From assembly GCF_033958435.1 (NCBI RefSeq), contig NC_134138.1:179846798-179910797 (forward strand): a stretch of DNA of 64,000 nt, in the 5' to 3' direction. Made by a program: the position numbers and the translations under genes. The notes beneath the pieces were generated by a model, which saw nothing but the letters and a program-made list of their open reading frames with translations, was not told where the DNA came from and searched no databases. Numbering within the stretch: position 1 is the stretch's first letter; each line of letters opens with the position of its first letter. Shown piece after piece: positions 11,450 to 22,199 of the stretch. This stretch comes from Carettochelys insculpta. Lineage: Eukaryota; Chordata; Testudines; Carettochelyidae.

Positions 11450-11855
11450 TGGACTACAGCTATAGTGCCTTCCACTTTTGGAAGCAAAATGCAAAAGAGG
11501 CATGGATTTACACATCTCATGCCTTATTTGCATATTCTCCTGAGATCTTGCACCTGGAAGAGCCTCTTCCGGAAACAAAACCAGCCATGTAGATAGAGTT
11601 CCTTCAAAGACAAACCCTGCTTTTGAAGAAACCCTTCTTCCTATTTTGTTTCAGGAAGAGGTGTTCTTTCGAAAACAAGGTGTGTTTTCGAAGGAACCCC
11701 ATCTACACGGCTGTTTTTGCTTCTGGAAAGGGCTGGTCCAGAAGTGAGACTGTGTGAGAATATACAAATGAGGCACACGATATGTAAATCTGCTCCTCAC
11801 TTGCATTTTGTGTGTAGCAGCATTATTTTGAAATAAACTGCTGCGTGGGCCCCAG
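11450..11855. mobile_element. Palindromic fold-back MITE
   Basis: The two halves are reverse complements around a centre near 11645. Left-arm blocks 'gcaaaatgcaaaagaggca', 'ggatttacacatct', 'cagccatgtagatagagttc' and 'aggaagaggtgttct' have counterparts in the right arm, for example 'gaaccccatctacacggctg', 'gatatgtaaatctgc' and 'cttgcattttg'. The single strand would fold into a hairpin about 190 bp long with mismatches. It is non-coding. It shares the 'tctacacggc' and 'ttcgaaag' vocabulary of the other fold-back MITEs here. Outer ends are approximate. Confidence 0.75.
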
Positions 11856-12291
11856 CTTTAGCATGAGTACTGTTAATCCTTCCATCCCTTTTGCCCCTAA
11901 ATTACAGCCACTGAGATTCCCTTTTATGTTAGTGGGAAGCAGGTCTGTTCTACCAGGGATTACTTGAACCCCCTTACACTTTACCTCTGAATTTGGCCCC
12001 AAAACTTCACACCCCTTTCCAGAGTCTTGGACCTCATATGGAAGAAGACTAAAAGCACAATCTCTTCTTATGCTGGTTCTCTAGGCTGAAACTCTTCCAC
12101 TTGGATTCCCTACTCTCTACAGTTGATGACTGTTGGTGTGCTGTTAAATAGCTACCACCCTTCTTTGCTGTTTGTTGGTGGGCAAAAGTCTACCGACCCA
12201 TCGTGTTGTGAAGTGATTTGGGCACCTTCAAAATAAAAGGCTCTAGAATGATCAGCCAGGCTCTGTAGTAACAGCTCTAGAAGAAGGGTCA
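11856..12291. other. Unassigned sequence
   Basis: No gene or repeat recognised between two fold-back MITEs. Confidence 0.35.
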
Positions 12292-12645
12292 TGGCTACAC
12301 TAGCCTCCCCCCCGCTTTCAGAAGGGGCACAGTAATGAGTGACTTCAGCAAATGCTAATGAGGCGCTGCCATGAATATGCATCGTTAGCATAGTGGCAGC
12401 CACGAGCGTTTCCAAAGTGCCACTTTCTAAATGCACACTGCCTGAGTAGCTAGGGGTCTTTCAAAAGGACTCCTTGACATGGAAAGCCCCTCCTTCCCAT
12501 TTGGGATTCAAAAGCGGCACTTTCAAAACACATGCAGCTGCCATTATGCTCATGAGTTGCTGCATATTCATGGCAGCACCTCATTAACGTCTGACGAAGT
12601 AGCTCATTACGATGACCCCTCTGGAAGGTGGAGGCTAGTGTAGCC
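12292..12645. mobile_element. Palindromic fold-back MITE, family shared with 61858-62298
   Basis: Ends are 'tggctacactagcct' and the complementary 'aggctagtgtagcca'. Inside, 'gctaatgaggcgctgccatg' is mirrored by 'catggcagcacctcatta', and 'aaagtgccactttc' by 'gcggcactttcaaa'. The centre lies near 12470. The same blocks ('gctaatgagg...', 'atgaatatgca', 'cagcacctcatta', 'ctagtgtagac') make up the element at 61858-62298, so the two are one family. This copy is more diverged. Confidence 0.8.
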
Positions 12646-14715
12646 ACAGTGAAGCAGTGCAGAGCATTCTCAACTTTTACAATTTCTAAGAAAGTAAAAA
12701 GTACAATAGCATGAGAAAATGCCAAGCCATACAACTGGGATACTAAAGCTCAGTTAACATATTTACATTTTTCCCATATTTGTCTGGCATGCACATGTGA
12801 TAGCTTCATGGGATGAGCTTGGAAAAATCAATATTCTAAATGAAATATCATTGGAATCCTCATCTCATTTTAGCTCTGGCTGGAGTAAGGAGTGGTAATG
12901 TATCTATAAATAATGTTTAACTTCAATCTCTTTTACGCTCGTTCCAAACAAATGAGCAATTTTTGAAAAAGCAACTCTAGAAGATGCACTTTTGCCTCTT
13001 CATCAAAAAACTATAAAAGTGATATATATTGCAGTATTTATTGCAATGTATTACAAACCTTCATGGTGATCCAATACAGATGCCTCTTTTCTCTGTGGCA
13101 CCGACCTTCAAAAGTGATGATGTGAAAAGCCCAAGATTTTATGACAGCTTAACTCAAAATACATTACAGCTCCTATATTAATATGTATTTCAAGCTCTGC
13201 TATAAACTTGGATATGAAGAGAAACTCTGTACCCTGTGTTCAGCTATAAACTTTAAATATGAAGAAAAAATGTTCATGTGGAAAGAAGCAGGTTTTGACA
13301 ATATTTATGTGCAATAATATTTCCTCTTGCTCTTTGTCTAGCAAATACGTAGTTCTTTTTGGGCATTCTATAAATTTTACATTTACTAGAGATCTAACTA
13401 ATAATCAGTGATATAAGGAACACAAGTAAAGAAATATATACATGATACAGTGCTATGGAGATACACTAGTCATTTCATACTTAAGTTTGAAATCAGGTCT
13501 CAATTACAAGCCAAATTTTTCTCAGATAATATAGATGGAGGGAGAGGGTGGAAGAGGGAAAATTGACATCAACATTTTTGTGATCCTTGTTTTGCTAATG
13601 GTAGGAGTTTAACTTCAATTTATTTCCAATTACATTTAACTTACACTAAAATGATCAAACCGTTGTTTTCAGCTGTAGGATATTAAGGCAATCCTTGTTC
13701 AAAATTCGATTAAAGTGTTTTTGGGAATCCCTGTGACAACAAAATTTCCTAGCTTTTTCTCTTGTCTTTCTGTATGAGACAAATTTCTTGCTTAGCCTAA
13801 CTAAAAGAAATCCAAAGCGGTGTTAGCATTTTTCATTTTTAATGCCTCTCTCAGAATTCCCAGTGCTTTCACATAAAGATCATATTTTAAAACTTGCTAG
13901 GTGTACAAAACATTTGAGTACTTTGGAGAGGACAAATTCTCAATTTCATTGCATTCGACAAGGAAAGCTCTTCTTCGGATAAATGTGCTCCTGAAAAAGC
14001 AGAATTGTGGCAAATAAGTCTTTATTTGTGAGGGACCAGTTTAGCAAAGCACTTCAATGCAATACTAATTTTAAGGACATGAGTAGTCTCAATTAAGTAA
14101 CTCATATGTTTAATGTTAAGCAGGGGCTTAAGTGCTCTCTTAAAAGAGATCCCAACTCTCCACCTGCTCCATGAGGCTACATCTCTCCCCACTGAATATC
14201 AAAACTGATTAAACTGTATCACAGTCCCTTTCAGCAGATGGACTCCATGCAGTGCTTGTAAGGACTTCAAGGACCATCATGGAACTTTAAAAGGCAGTGG
14301 CTCCAGCATTTGTGGTAACCCTAAGTTCATCTTCATTCCAAGCCAATGCTGAAAGCATCACATAGATGCAAGCAACTGTTAAAGAGTATAAAGAAGCTAT
14401 TTCAGTCTTTCTTTTAATAAGGAGAGTCTGTGGCAGCTACAAAGTAGAGGGTAATGGGGATCTTTTAGATCAATGACTTCTGAAGGGGAGAAAAAAAGGG
14501 GACATTAAGTTCTGTAGTCTTCTCATTACATTACATTGTATGCACATAGGACGAAATTTTCTTCTGTGTAAAGACAAGTTTATACCACATCTCAATCTCA
14601 CATACCCAATAAAGGCCTTATTTGAGGACCTAATTATGCACCTCATAGGCTTCATGTCAGCCCTCTGCACTACAGTGAATTGTGTTCAAGAACACTCAAG
14701 TCCCCAGTATAACTC
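12646..14715. other. Unassigned AT-rich, repeat-poor sequence
   Basis: About 2 kb with no element or coding region recognised. Low-complexity AT tracts only. Confidence 0.45.
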
Positions 14716-14914
14716 AGCCAGGGATAAAGTATGGTGCCCTAGCCTTCAGAACAAGGGCAGGAGATGGATGGCAGGAGATAAATCACTGATTATTGTCTTC
14801 TGTTCTCCTTCTCTGGGGCACCTGGCATTGGCCACCGTCGGCAGATGGGATGCTGGGCTCGATGGACCTTTGGTCTGACCCAGTATGGCCATTCTTATGT
14901 TCTTATGTTCTTAT
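14716..14914 (+). mobile_element. CR1 LINE 3' end
   Basis: The segment matches the CR1 3' untranslated end seen again at 45425-45650: 'gataaagtatggtgccctag', 'ggggcacctggcattggcca', 'gatggacctttggtctgacc', 'cagtatggccattcttatg', followed by a (ttcttatg) tail. It is strongly 5'-truncated, which is usual for CR1, and has no coding capacity. Confidence 0.92.
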
Positions 14915-14920
14915 ACTTTA

Positions 14921-15718
14921 CAGGGTATCCCCTTTATACGTCCTGGTTAGGGACTGTGAAGTTGCGATGTAAAGCAAAACAACATATAAAGGAAACTTTT
15001 TTTCCCATAAGAATATATGTAAACACAGGGAGATAGGGGCCTCACATGCAGTAACGGTGCCTAGACAACTTGCAAAGAGAAACTTTCTACCATAAAAATA
15101 CAAGTAAATACATTGGGATAGGGACAGAGTCCTTTAAATTGTTTTCTTGTTTTAATGTCTGGTAGCAATGAACCACACACAGTATACAGTAAAAAAAATA
15201 TAGAATCAAATATACGTTTTAAATGATTTAATCTTAAAACCCAGAGGGTCCTGCTTCAGGTTCATTGGGAAGTAGTTGCTTCATTTTCTTTTTAAGAAAG
15301 AATCCAGGGTTGTCTGCTTTCCTGCTTTTTGTATTGCTTTCAATATTTCTTGATAGCAATCCATCAACTCTCTAAGGCTCCTAACCACCACTGATGAGCA
15401 GTCAAAAGGATTGTCACATCTTTGCATTATCTCTATTGCACCTTCAACATGGTAGAACATTTCCTTTAGTGACTGAATTGTGAAGACAGCTTTCTGTTCA
15501 GAATCGCCCTCTCCTTCGTCAGCTGCATGCTTTTGAAGAAGAAAATGCAATCTGACTCTACCAGATCTTCATTGCTGAGAGGCAAACCATGCAACTCCAA
15601 CAACTCATTAATATCGTCAGCTTCCACTATCCTGCCAAAAGTCCAATTCAGGCACGGTTTAGTGGTGTGCCAGTGTGGACACACATTCCTGGATCTGGCA
15701 CAGATCTTCTAGTTGGGC
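14921..15718 (-). mobile_element. Tigger (pogo-type) DNA transposon remnant, one end present
   Basis: The terminus 'cagggtatcccctttatacg' begins at 14921 right after a TA (14919-14920), as for Tigger/mariner elements. The minus strand then carries the C-terminus of a Tigger-type transposase (15283-15684). No matching second terminus is visible beyond 15718, so the 5' part of the element has been lost. The terminus lies only 6 bp from the end of a CR1 tail. Confidence 0.8.
15281..15684 (-). pseudogene. Tigger transposase C-terminal remnant
   Basis: Two overlapping minus-strand frames read as one broken protein. The upstream one holds 'IVEADDINELLELHGLPLSNEDLVE' (about 15570-15650). The downstream one (15281-15550) holds 'ADEGEGDSEQKAVFTIQSLK' and ends 'QTTLDSFLKRK'. 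In the family an 'EAD(I/V)NELLESH' stretch precedes the acidic linker, and the protein closes near 'TSLDRFLKK', so this is the extreme C-terminus after the DDE catalytic domain. A frameshift lies near 15530-15550, where an A/G-rich run inserts residues such as 'IFFFK'. The DNA-binding and catalytic parts are absent. It is therefore a fossil and not a domesticated gene. Confidence 0.8.
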
Positions 15719-15998
15719 TAGCCGATGTATTCTAAAGTGAATACTCACTGTTTCAGAGCTTTGCCAGAAATTTTAAAGGTATAGGTCTTTTTGCAGTATG
15801 GAATGTTTGTAAGGATGGAACCAGTAAAAAATCTTTCCAGACCATACAACTTATGTGCATTAAACTTTGTTAGTGCTGAAGTCAGTTCAGAGTGTAGCCT
15901 GTTGCATATAGTATTTCATGCACTGAAGCGTAAACCAGGTTAGTATGGAACAATGGCCATAGTTAAAGTTCTCCATTTTAAGCCTTCATTTTAGCTCC

Positions 15999-16830
15999 CT
16001 GTTACAAAGTAAGCTGACCCTGCAAGGAGTGGGGAGGGATCTGAGGCTCTGTCTCACATCTGCCAGTTTTAGCCTGCCTTCCCGGGAGAAAAGAATGAAG
16101 ATGCCTCTCATGGTAGAGGGAGTGTGTAACTAAGGCCCAGGCCTCCTAGGAGATATAAGAGCAGCGTGTGCTCCATAGGAGGAAATCCTAGAAAAAACAA
16201 ATGCACTGCTGAAAAGGTGAGATAGGGATAGAAAAGATCCAGCAAGAATGAGCAGCTAGAAAGAGGTCCTGGAAAGGCGAGACAGGGCAGATTGGATGGG
16301 TTCAGATTCCAGGTTCTAAATGCCCTATGTATGGTGTTATGTGCTGATGTTCAAAACAAGACATGTTTGTCTAGGCAAAAGTTACGTAATGGCTCAATCC
16401 TAAGCAAAGAAATGGGTGTTTACTACTTATCTGTAAATTCAGGTAAACGCGTTTATCAAGACAGCAGGGGCAGGAAAAATAACAAAGCCTCAAACCAAAA
16501 CATGGTAAATTAAGTTTTGAACTTCTTGCCTTTTTTATTTGCTTGTAATTATTTCTATCTTTCTGATACCTAAACTCACTTAAAATCCATTATTTTGGTT
16601 TAAACTTATTTTACTCTTAATCTAAACCAACAGTGCTGTGTCTGTATTAAAGTTAACGTCAACTCCAGTTACAGTGGCTAACCTGTGCCTTTTGTCTCCT
16701 TAAAAGAGCAAATGGACTGCAATATTTTTTCTGAATCCACGAGGAGACAGGTGGACATGACAGAAAACACTGTTTTCTGGATTGGGTCACCCTGCAAGTA
16801 GTAACCAAGGTTGATATAAGCTGTTGTGCA
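15999..16830 (+). repeat. Probable LTR of an old retrovirus-like element (solo)
   Basis: The block contains sequences I associate with a turtle LTR family: 'gtaagctgaccctgcaagg' at left, and 'gtctgtattaaagttaacg', 'ccttttgtctccttaaaaga' and 'cactgttttctgg' near the right end (16640-16790). 'attaaa' at about 16650 could be a polyadenylation signal. I see no internal gag, pol or env sequence next to it and no clear terminal duplication, so it would be a solo LTR. The family name and exact borders are uncertain. Confidence 0.45.
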
Positions 16831-19385
16831 GCAGTTAACGTGCTCTTGGGGTCAGAGCTGCTGACCTGGAGCTATCTTGCATAAAGATACTCAGGGTCTG
16901 ACCCAAGGCTGGTTCGGAGCAGCCCAGGTGAAACATTAGGAGGCACCAGAGATGGTGACACAACCTCTCACTGCCCGAGACTGCATCCCAATAAATGATC
17001 ATGGTCCAGGCATGGGTCTTTAATTGCAATGGAGACTCACCCATAAGCATTTGGCAGAATCGTGGCGCTTTACAGCAGTCAATGCACAAGGACAAGAAGA
17101 AATGGCTGTCAGTGTGTGTACTAATCTCAAATTGCTAGAGGCAGCTTGCTCTTGCAGTGAGGAACAGCCTTTACCTACATAGGTTAGCAGAGAATCACGA
17201 CAAGGGAGGCATTCAGAAGCTGACATTTCAGACAACTGAATCACTTCCCTTGACTTGCATCAGATATTGTTTATATATCGTGCTGCAGGAATATCTTACA
17301 AATCCAAAGAGTGGTAAGGTTCCATAAGCTCTCATCGAAACGTGCAGTTTCTTTTTATTTTAACAGAGTGTAAAACTAAGGTGAATGTGGTCATTTGTCT
17401 CCTAAGTACAAATCCACATGGCAGTTTCTATGCAGTTGATTCTATAAAATGTATCAGTGACATTCCTAATGTGTCCCACTGCGTAGCATCGATGGTAGGA
17501 ACCAGGAAGTGCCAGATATTAAACATATGAAGATAAATGGCTATTGTCAGAATTACAGGGCAAACACTTTCCAACGCTGTGCAGACCTGCTCAAGTGCAC
17601 CCTTCAGGTGCTAAGCTTGGATTCATTCAAAGATCTGAAAGCTGCCATTCAACCATTCTTAACGTAGATTCTGGGTTGAAGTCCCCATTTACCCTCCTAC
17701 TTAATCAGGACCACCTTTTCCAGAGAAGAACAGCTGTCTTACAGTGACAGAACATCTTTTTTTTTCCAAAACAGACATGTATAACAAGTGGAGAAGAGGG
17801 TTAAAACAACAAAAGGCCTGGGTCTAACCCTCACCCTTCCCTGACACGTTCCACTTCACCCCGTTCCCTGGCTTCTGGGTTAGGAGGCTGTGCTGCTGTA
17901 TTCTCTGCCTCCTTGTCAGTGTCTTCCCTTCTAGCAGAAGTTAGCAATTCTCTTTTCCCTTCCTCTGCAGCCCCTTTCTGCAGGAGATACTTCTAACTGC
18001 CTGTGGACCTTCTGTACTCAATGTTCTGGCAAACCAGCTGGGTGACTCCTTTTGGTGCCAGGAAATAGCAACTTCCAAACTAGTGGCACAGCCATTGTTT
18101 CCTTATCCCCTTTAAGATTGCACAGCTAGGTCTTTTTTCGGACCCTTGTTTCTTTTTCTGCTTTTCCTTCCTAATAGCCTGTTCGATTTGACTCCAGGCA
18201 GTCAGAAAAATATGATCAAGCAGGTAAATTGAGGTACATATCATATTCATAAAAAGAGAGAGCTCCCTCATTCTGTAGGGGCACAAAATGCCACCACTGC
18301 TCAGCTCCAACAGAGAGGCAACTGCCCTCTGGGAAACTTGCTCTCCAGTGGAAGGTGGTGTTTGTTTTCACCCTCGTTGGAGGAAGTAGGCCTAAAAGTG
18401 CGGAACCTCCCAACAGCCAAACCCCAGGATATTCAACAAATTAACATGTCTCCCTGGGGACTGATTGTGCTCCTTTACTCCCCAGCTATGACTGTTTTAG
18501 AGATCTGTCACAGGTAAACCGCTCCTTCAGGCCACAGTGTGATAGGTACACCTGCCTCAGTTTTCCCTTCCAGGGTCCACAGTAACAAGGCTGCCCTCTA
18601 GCCTGTCACCATGACTCATTTATAACTTAAAATGGTCCATAACTAAAATCCCAAATCACTCCATTTATCACTCCCTGTGCAATCACTGTGATCACCAGGC
18701 CCCTCATCCCAGCATGATGCATGTGCTATACAGTGGTGCCTTCAACCACTCCTGAACTCTGTCAATCCAACCCTTCCTGTCCTGGTACCAGGACAGCCAC
18801 CCAAGCCCTTCAAGTGTATTGCAACCCTCCTCGGAGTACCTCCCATCCTGTCTTCTCTATTTGGGAGCCTCCTTGCTAAGGAAGCATCCATCACTCCACA
18901 TAGTCCCCTCATAATTCTCTGGGTCCAGCTCTCTGGCCTTGGAGACAGCAGCTTATCCACTGATTTGCTGTTCCCAACCTTCTGCCTTCTCTAGGCTTGG
19001 GCTGGGGACACCAGACAGCTTTCATTGCTCTTTAGCCTTCTCACAGAAACTACCTTTTGTGTCTTTCTAGGTCTCCTGTAGTTCACTGCTAGTTCTCACC
19101 GACCACTCCTGACTGACCCAGGCAGGTCTGGCTCACTAGCTTCTCCTGACCCTTTGAATAGCCCAAATGCAGCACCATCCTCCTGAATAGCCTAATGGGA
19201 GTGCTTATCCAGAGACATAAAGCCCTACTTCATATACAGTGGCCAGCCTCCTTGTGACAAGGTCCAGTGACAAAGGGGTTGTGAGAGACTTACACCAGTG
19301 AACATCTGCCAGTCAGACTTTCCACCAAAGGGGCCAACAGTCCAGATTCTGCCAGCAGAAATAAAGTAAATCTACAGTGTGTTGC
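16831..19385. other. Unassigned sequence
   Basis: About 2.5 kb with no recognised coding domain or element. The stretch 17800-19200 is richer in C and T than its surroundings. Several open frames of 60-90 codons lie on both strands without known motifs. Confidence 0.4.
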
Positions 19386-19387
19386 TC

Positions 19388-19500
19388 TAATCCTAGAAAT
19401 CTAGAGCTAGAAAGGACAACCATATGCTGTCTTGCCCAGCCCCCGGAACTGAGGCAGGACTAACTATATCTAACCGAAAAGAAAATAGATCTATCAATGT
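19388..19500 (-). mobile_element. CR1-related 3' end fragment, old
   Basis: 'aatcctagaaatctagagct' followed by 'agaaaggacaaccatatgct' and 'actgaggcaggactaac' looks like the reverse complement of an older CR1-type 3' end (family pattern: 'gtcccttccagccct...attctatgattc'). Identity is low, so this is a recalled-pattern call. Confidence 0.4.
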
Positions 19501-19839
19501 ATGGCAGATATAATCTTTCTTAGGACAACAGAGTATGAATGACAGAACTCTAAGTATATGGCCTGTGTCCATGAATCTAAAAGTTGCATTTGTAATTTTT
19601 TTCTTTACAAGGCTTGTAGCCAAAATAGGCCTAAAACCCACATTGCCCTACTCTCACTTAAAGCTAGATCAACATCCCAATGTTAATCTTGTTTTAGGCC
19701 CTTACTCTAGTTTTCAGGAAACCTCTATAGAAATACTAAATGTCCTTTAATCTGCTAGTGCATAAGACTTGGCTCAAGAAGAACAAAGAGGAAAATATTA
19801 GACAAACTAGCATTTAAAGTCTGAAATATTGATAGGAAG

Positions 19840-20540
19840 TGTGGTAAATTATTTATTTTTCTGATTCCCCTTTATAAATATACTCTCAGCTTCAGATTTA
19901 ATTAGTTTTAATATTTGAGAGACTCAAACACAGTCAGGTTTGCTTCATACATTTTTTAAAAATAGTCCTTAAAGGAATTAATTTGGCTTAATTACTTTTT
20001 AGTGTCTCTTTTTGCAATCATGTAACAAATATGAATTTCCAGTATATTAAAACTCACAGTATGAAGCAATCCAACATAACAGTGTTTGTAATCGCAATGA
20101 CCTGGCTATTTTCAGAAAACACTCCACAGTTTGATAGCCTGAGACATTTAAATAACAGGGCCCCAATTTAAATTTTTCTGTTAATGAAATAATTTCAATC
20201 TCCCATCCAAACAATCAACACAAGCAGCAGGGAGAGAATGGCTGTGCATGCTGCAGGAACCTGATGCATTGTGGGTGACAATCTGTCAGACAGGGCATTA
20301 ACCTTTATTTTCAACTGCAGAACTGTGTAAACCAGAATTAATTATCCAACATCTGAGCAATAGTTTTTTTTCCCTATTGCAAATGGAAAATAGTGCATTC
20401 CTGCCACTGCACTATGGTTTTACTGGTAAAAGTAATGTCTGAGGGGAAAAGCTTATTGATCAATTAAGGAACACCTAAGTGCGATATTGAAATGTCATAA
20501 ATCACAATACAAGTAGCTTCTTTGAACATTAAAGAACCTA
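19840..20540. other. Repeat-free AT-rich block, candidate conserved non-coding element
   Basis: This 700-bp interval has no repeat similarity that I can recognise and is rich in homeodomain-type cores ('taatta', 'attaat') and other AT-rich words, for example 'ggaattaatttggcttaatt' near 19975. That is typical of developmental enhancers, but composition alone cannot show constraint. Confidence 0.25.
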
Positions 20541-22190
20541 CGTCTCCTGTAGTGTAACATAATTCCTGAAGATGTGAGAGCTTTTATTTTAGTCATCAGC
20601 TTTTATCATCATATCATCACCTAACAATAACTTCTTTCTCTAACACCTGTCTCCTTTTTCTGGTGTTTGTATTACAAATATAATGGTTGTCTAAACCCAT
20701 CAGCTCAGAAAAGACTAATATTTCACATGATTGTGAGGAGAGAGAGACTGGCCAGGAGTTCAAAAAGGTAGCTAGTCAGAAGGAAAGTTCTGTGTTGCTC
20801 CGACTTCAGGGCCACAAGGAAAACGTTCTGGTAGCAAGTTAGGAAACTGTAGGTGTCCAAACAATAATTGTAGGAGCCTGGGAAGTGAAATGGGGGAGCA
20901 GAGGGCCAAAGGGGCTCAAACCAAATCACATCAAAGACTCTCAGAATAACTGTGTTTAAAAAAAAAAATCACATGCACAAACATGTGCATCAGGTTCCCT
21001 ATCAACTTTAGGAATAATCACAGCTTGTGTCTGCAGACACATTGAACCATCTCTAGTTGGGATGAGTTTTTTCTAGCAAAACCACAAGTTAAAATAAGTT
21101 AGATGCCATTACACGTCTGGAGGTATCTGACAAATTATGAATAACAAATAGTTAAAAGAGTCATAAAGTTATCAGGGCCTGTCTTAAGATGAACAGGCTG
21201 GGAAGCTGGAATGGGTTGCATAGGTCTTTCACATATATAAGAATTATAAGAAGTGGAACACTTACTTTTTTGCAAAAGAAGGCTGAACTGGAAAAGAAAA
21301 TCAGTGATTGTGCTAGGTTGCACATTTGTAATGGATAGGTGTTGCAGTGTGTTGAGCATGATACAGAGTATTAATGGGGCTGATATTGTCAGGGTGAAGA
21401 TGTACTATACACTGTGTGGTCATAAAGCTGTCTCATGATTTTAGATGGATGATAGGCAAGGAATACAGGGACAGAGTGGAGACTTCTTGAGATACTTTAC
21501 TTGTATCTTGTATCTTCATTATATCTAGAGATTGTTTTTACTTTTAATTTCATTTTTGTTAACAATTTTCTAGTTTCTGGTGCTTAGGGAATTTTAAACC
21601 TTTCAGCTTCTCTGCCGCCCCACCCCATATTAGTGATGAGCTTTACAACTACAGCTTAATCAAGGTTTGTAACTTGAAACTTCATTTTAATGTTGCTTTG
21701 TGACATTTGCTTTCTTCAGTGCATAGATATATTCTTGAACAGTCCAGACTTTCCATGCATAGTATACATATGTTTGTTATATATTATTACCAGTGTATTA
21801 GGAGTGGAACCAAGTTAAACTTCCAGATGTAAGCACAGCACCAAACGGGAAAGTTCTGATCTGAATATGACTGGAGATCTGAACTCACAGCTCAGGCTCA
21901 TCTCTTTTTAATAGGACATATTCATAGTTCCACCAACACAAGACAATTCTGCTGATATTGTTATTTAGCAGCTACCACTTTGAGGTAGGTGTCCCCATGC
22001 AAAAACCCACATCTGAACTATTGTTTTTGCACTTCAGACATATATATGAATTAAAAGAGGAGAAAAAGAAGGGGTGGGCCAGATGGGGTGAAAGTAATAT
22101 GGGTGTGGACCAAAACCTACATGAATATTTGCCTCACTTGAATCAGATGAATAATACAGAATGAGGACACAAAGGTAGGGTGATAGGTAG
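20541..22190. other. Unassigned AT-rich sequence
   Basis: No repeat family or gene recognised. Confidence 0.4.
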
Positions 22191-22199
22191 AAATGCGTA

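Noticed and set aside
14890..14914. Short tandem 'ttcttatg' units as a CRISPR-like or regulatory array
   Set aside because: They are the standard CR1 3' tail, also seen at 45619-45650.
15281..15684. Possible domesticated Tigger gene
   Set aside because: Only the extreme C-terminus is present, in two frames, with the catalytic and DNA-binding domains missing.
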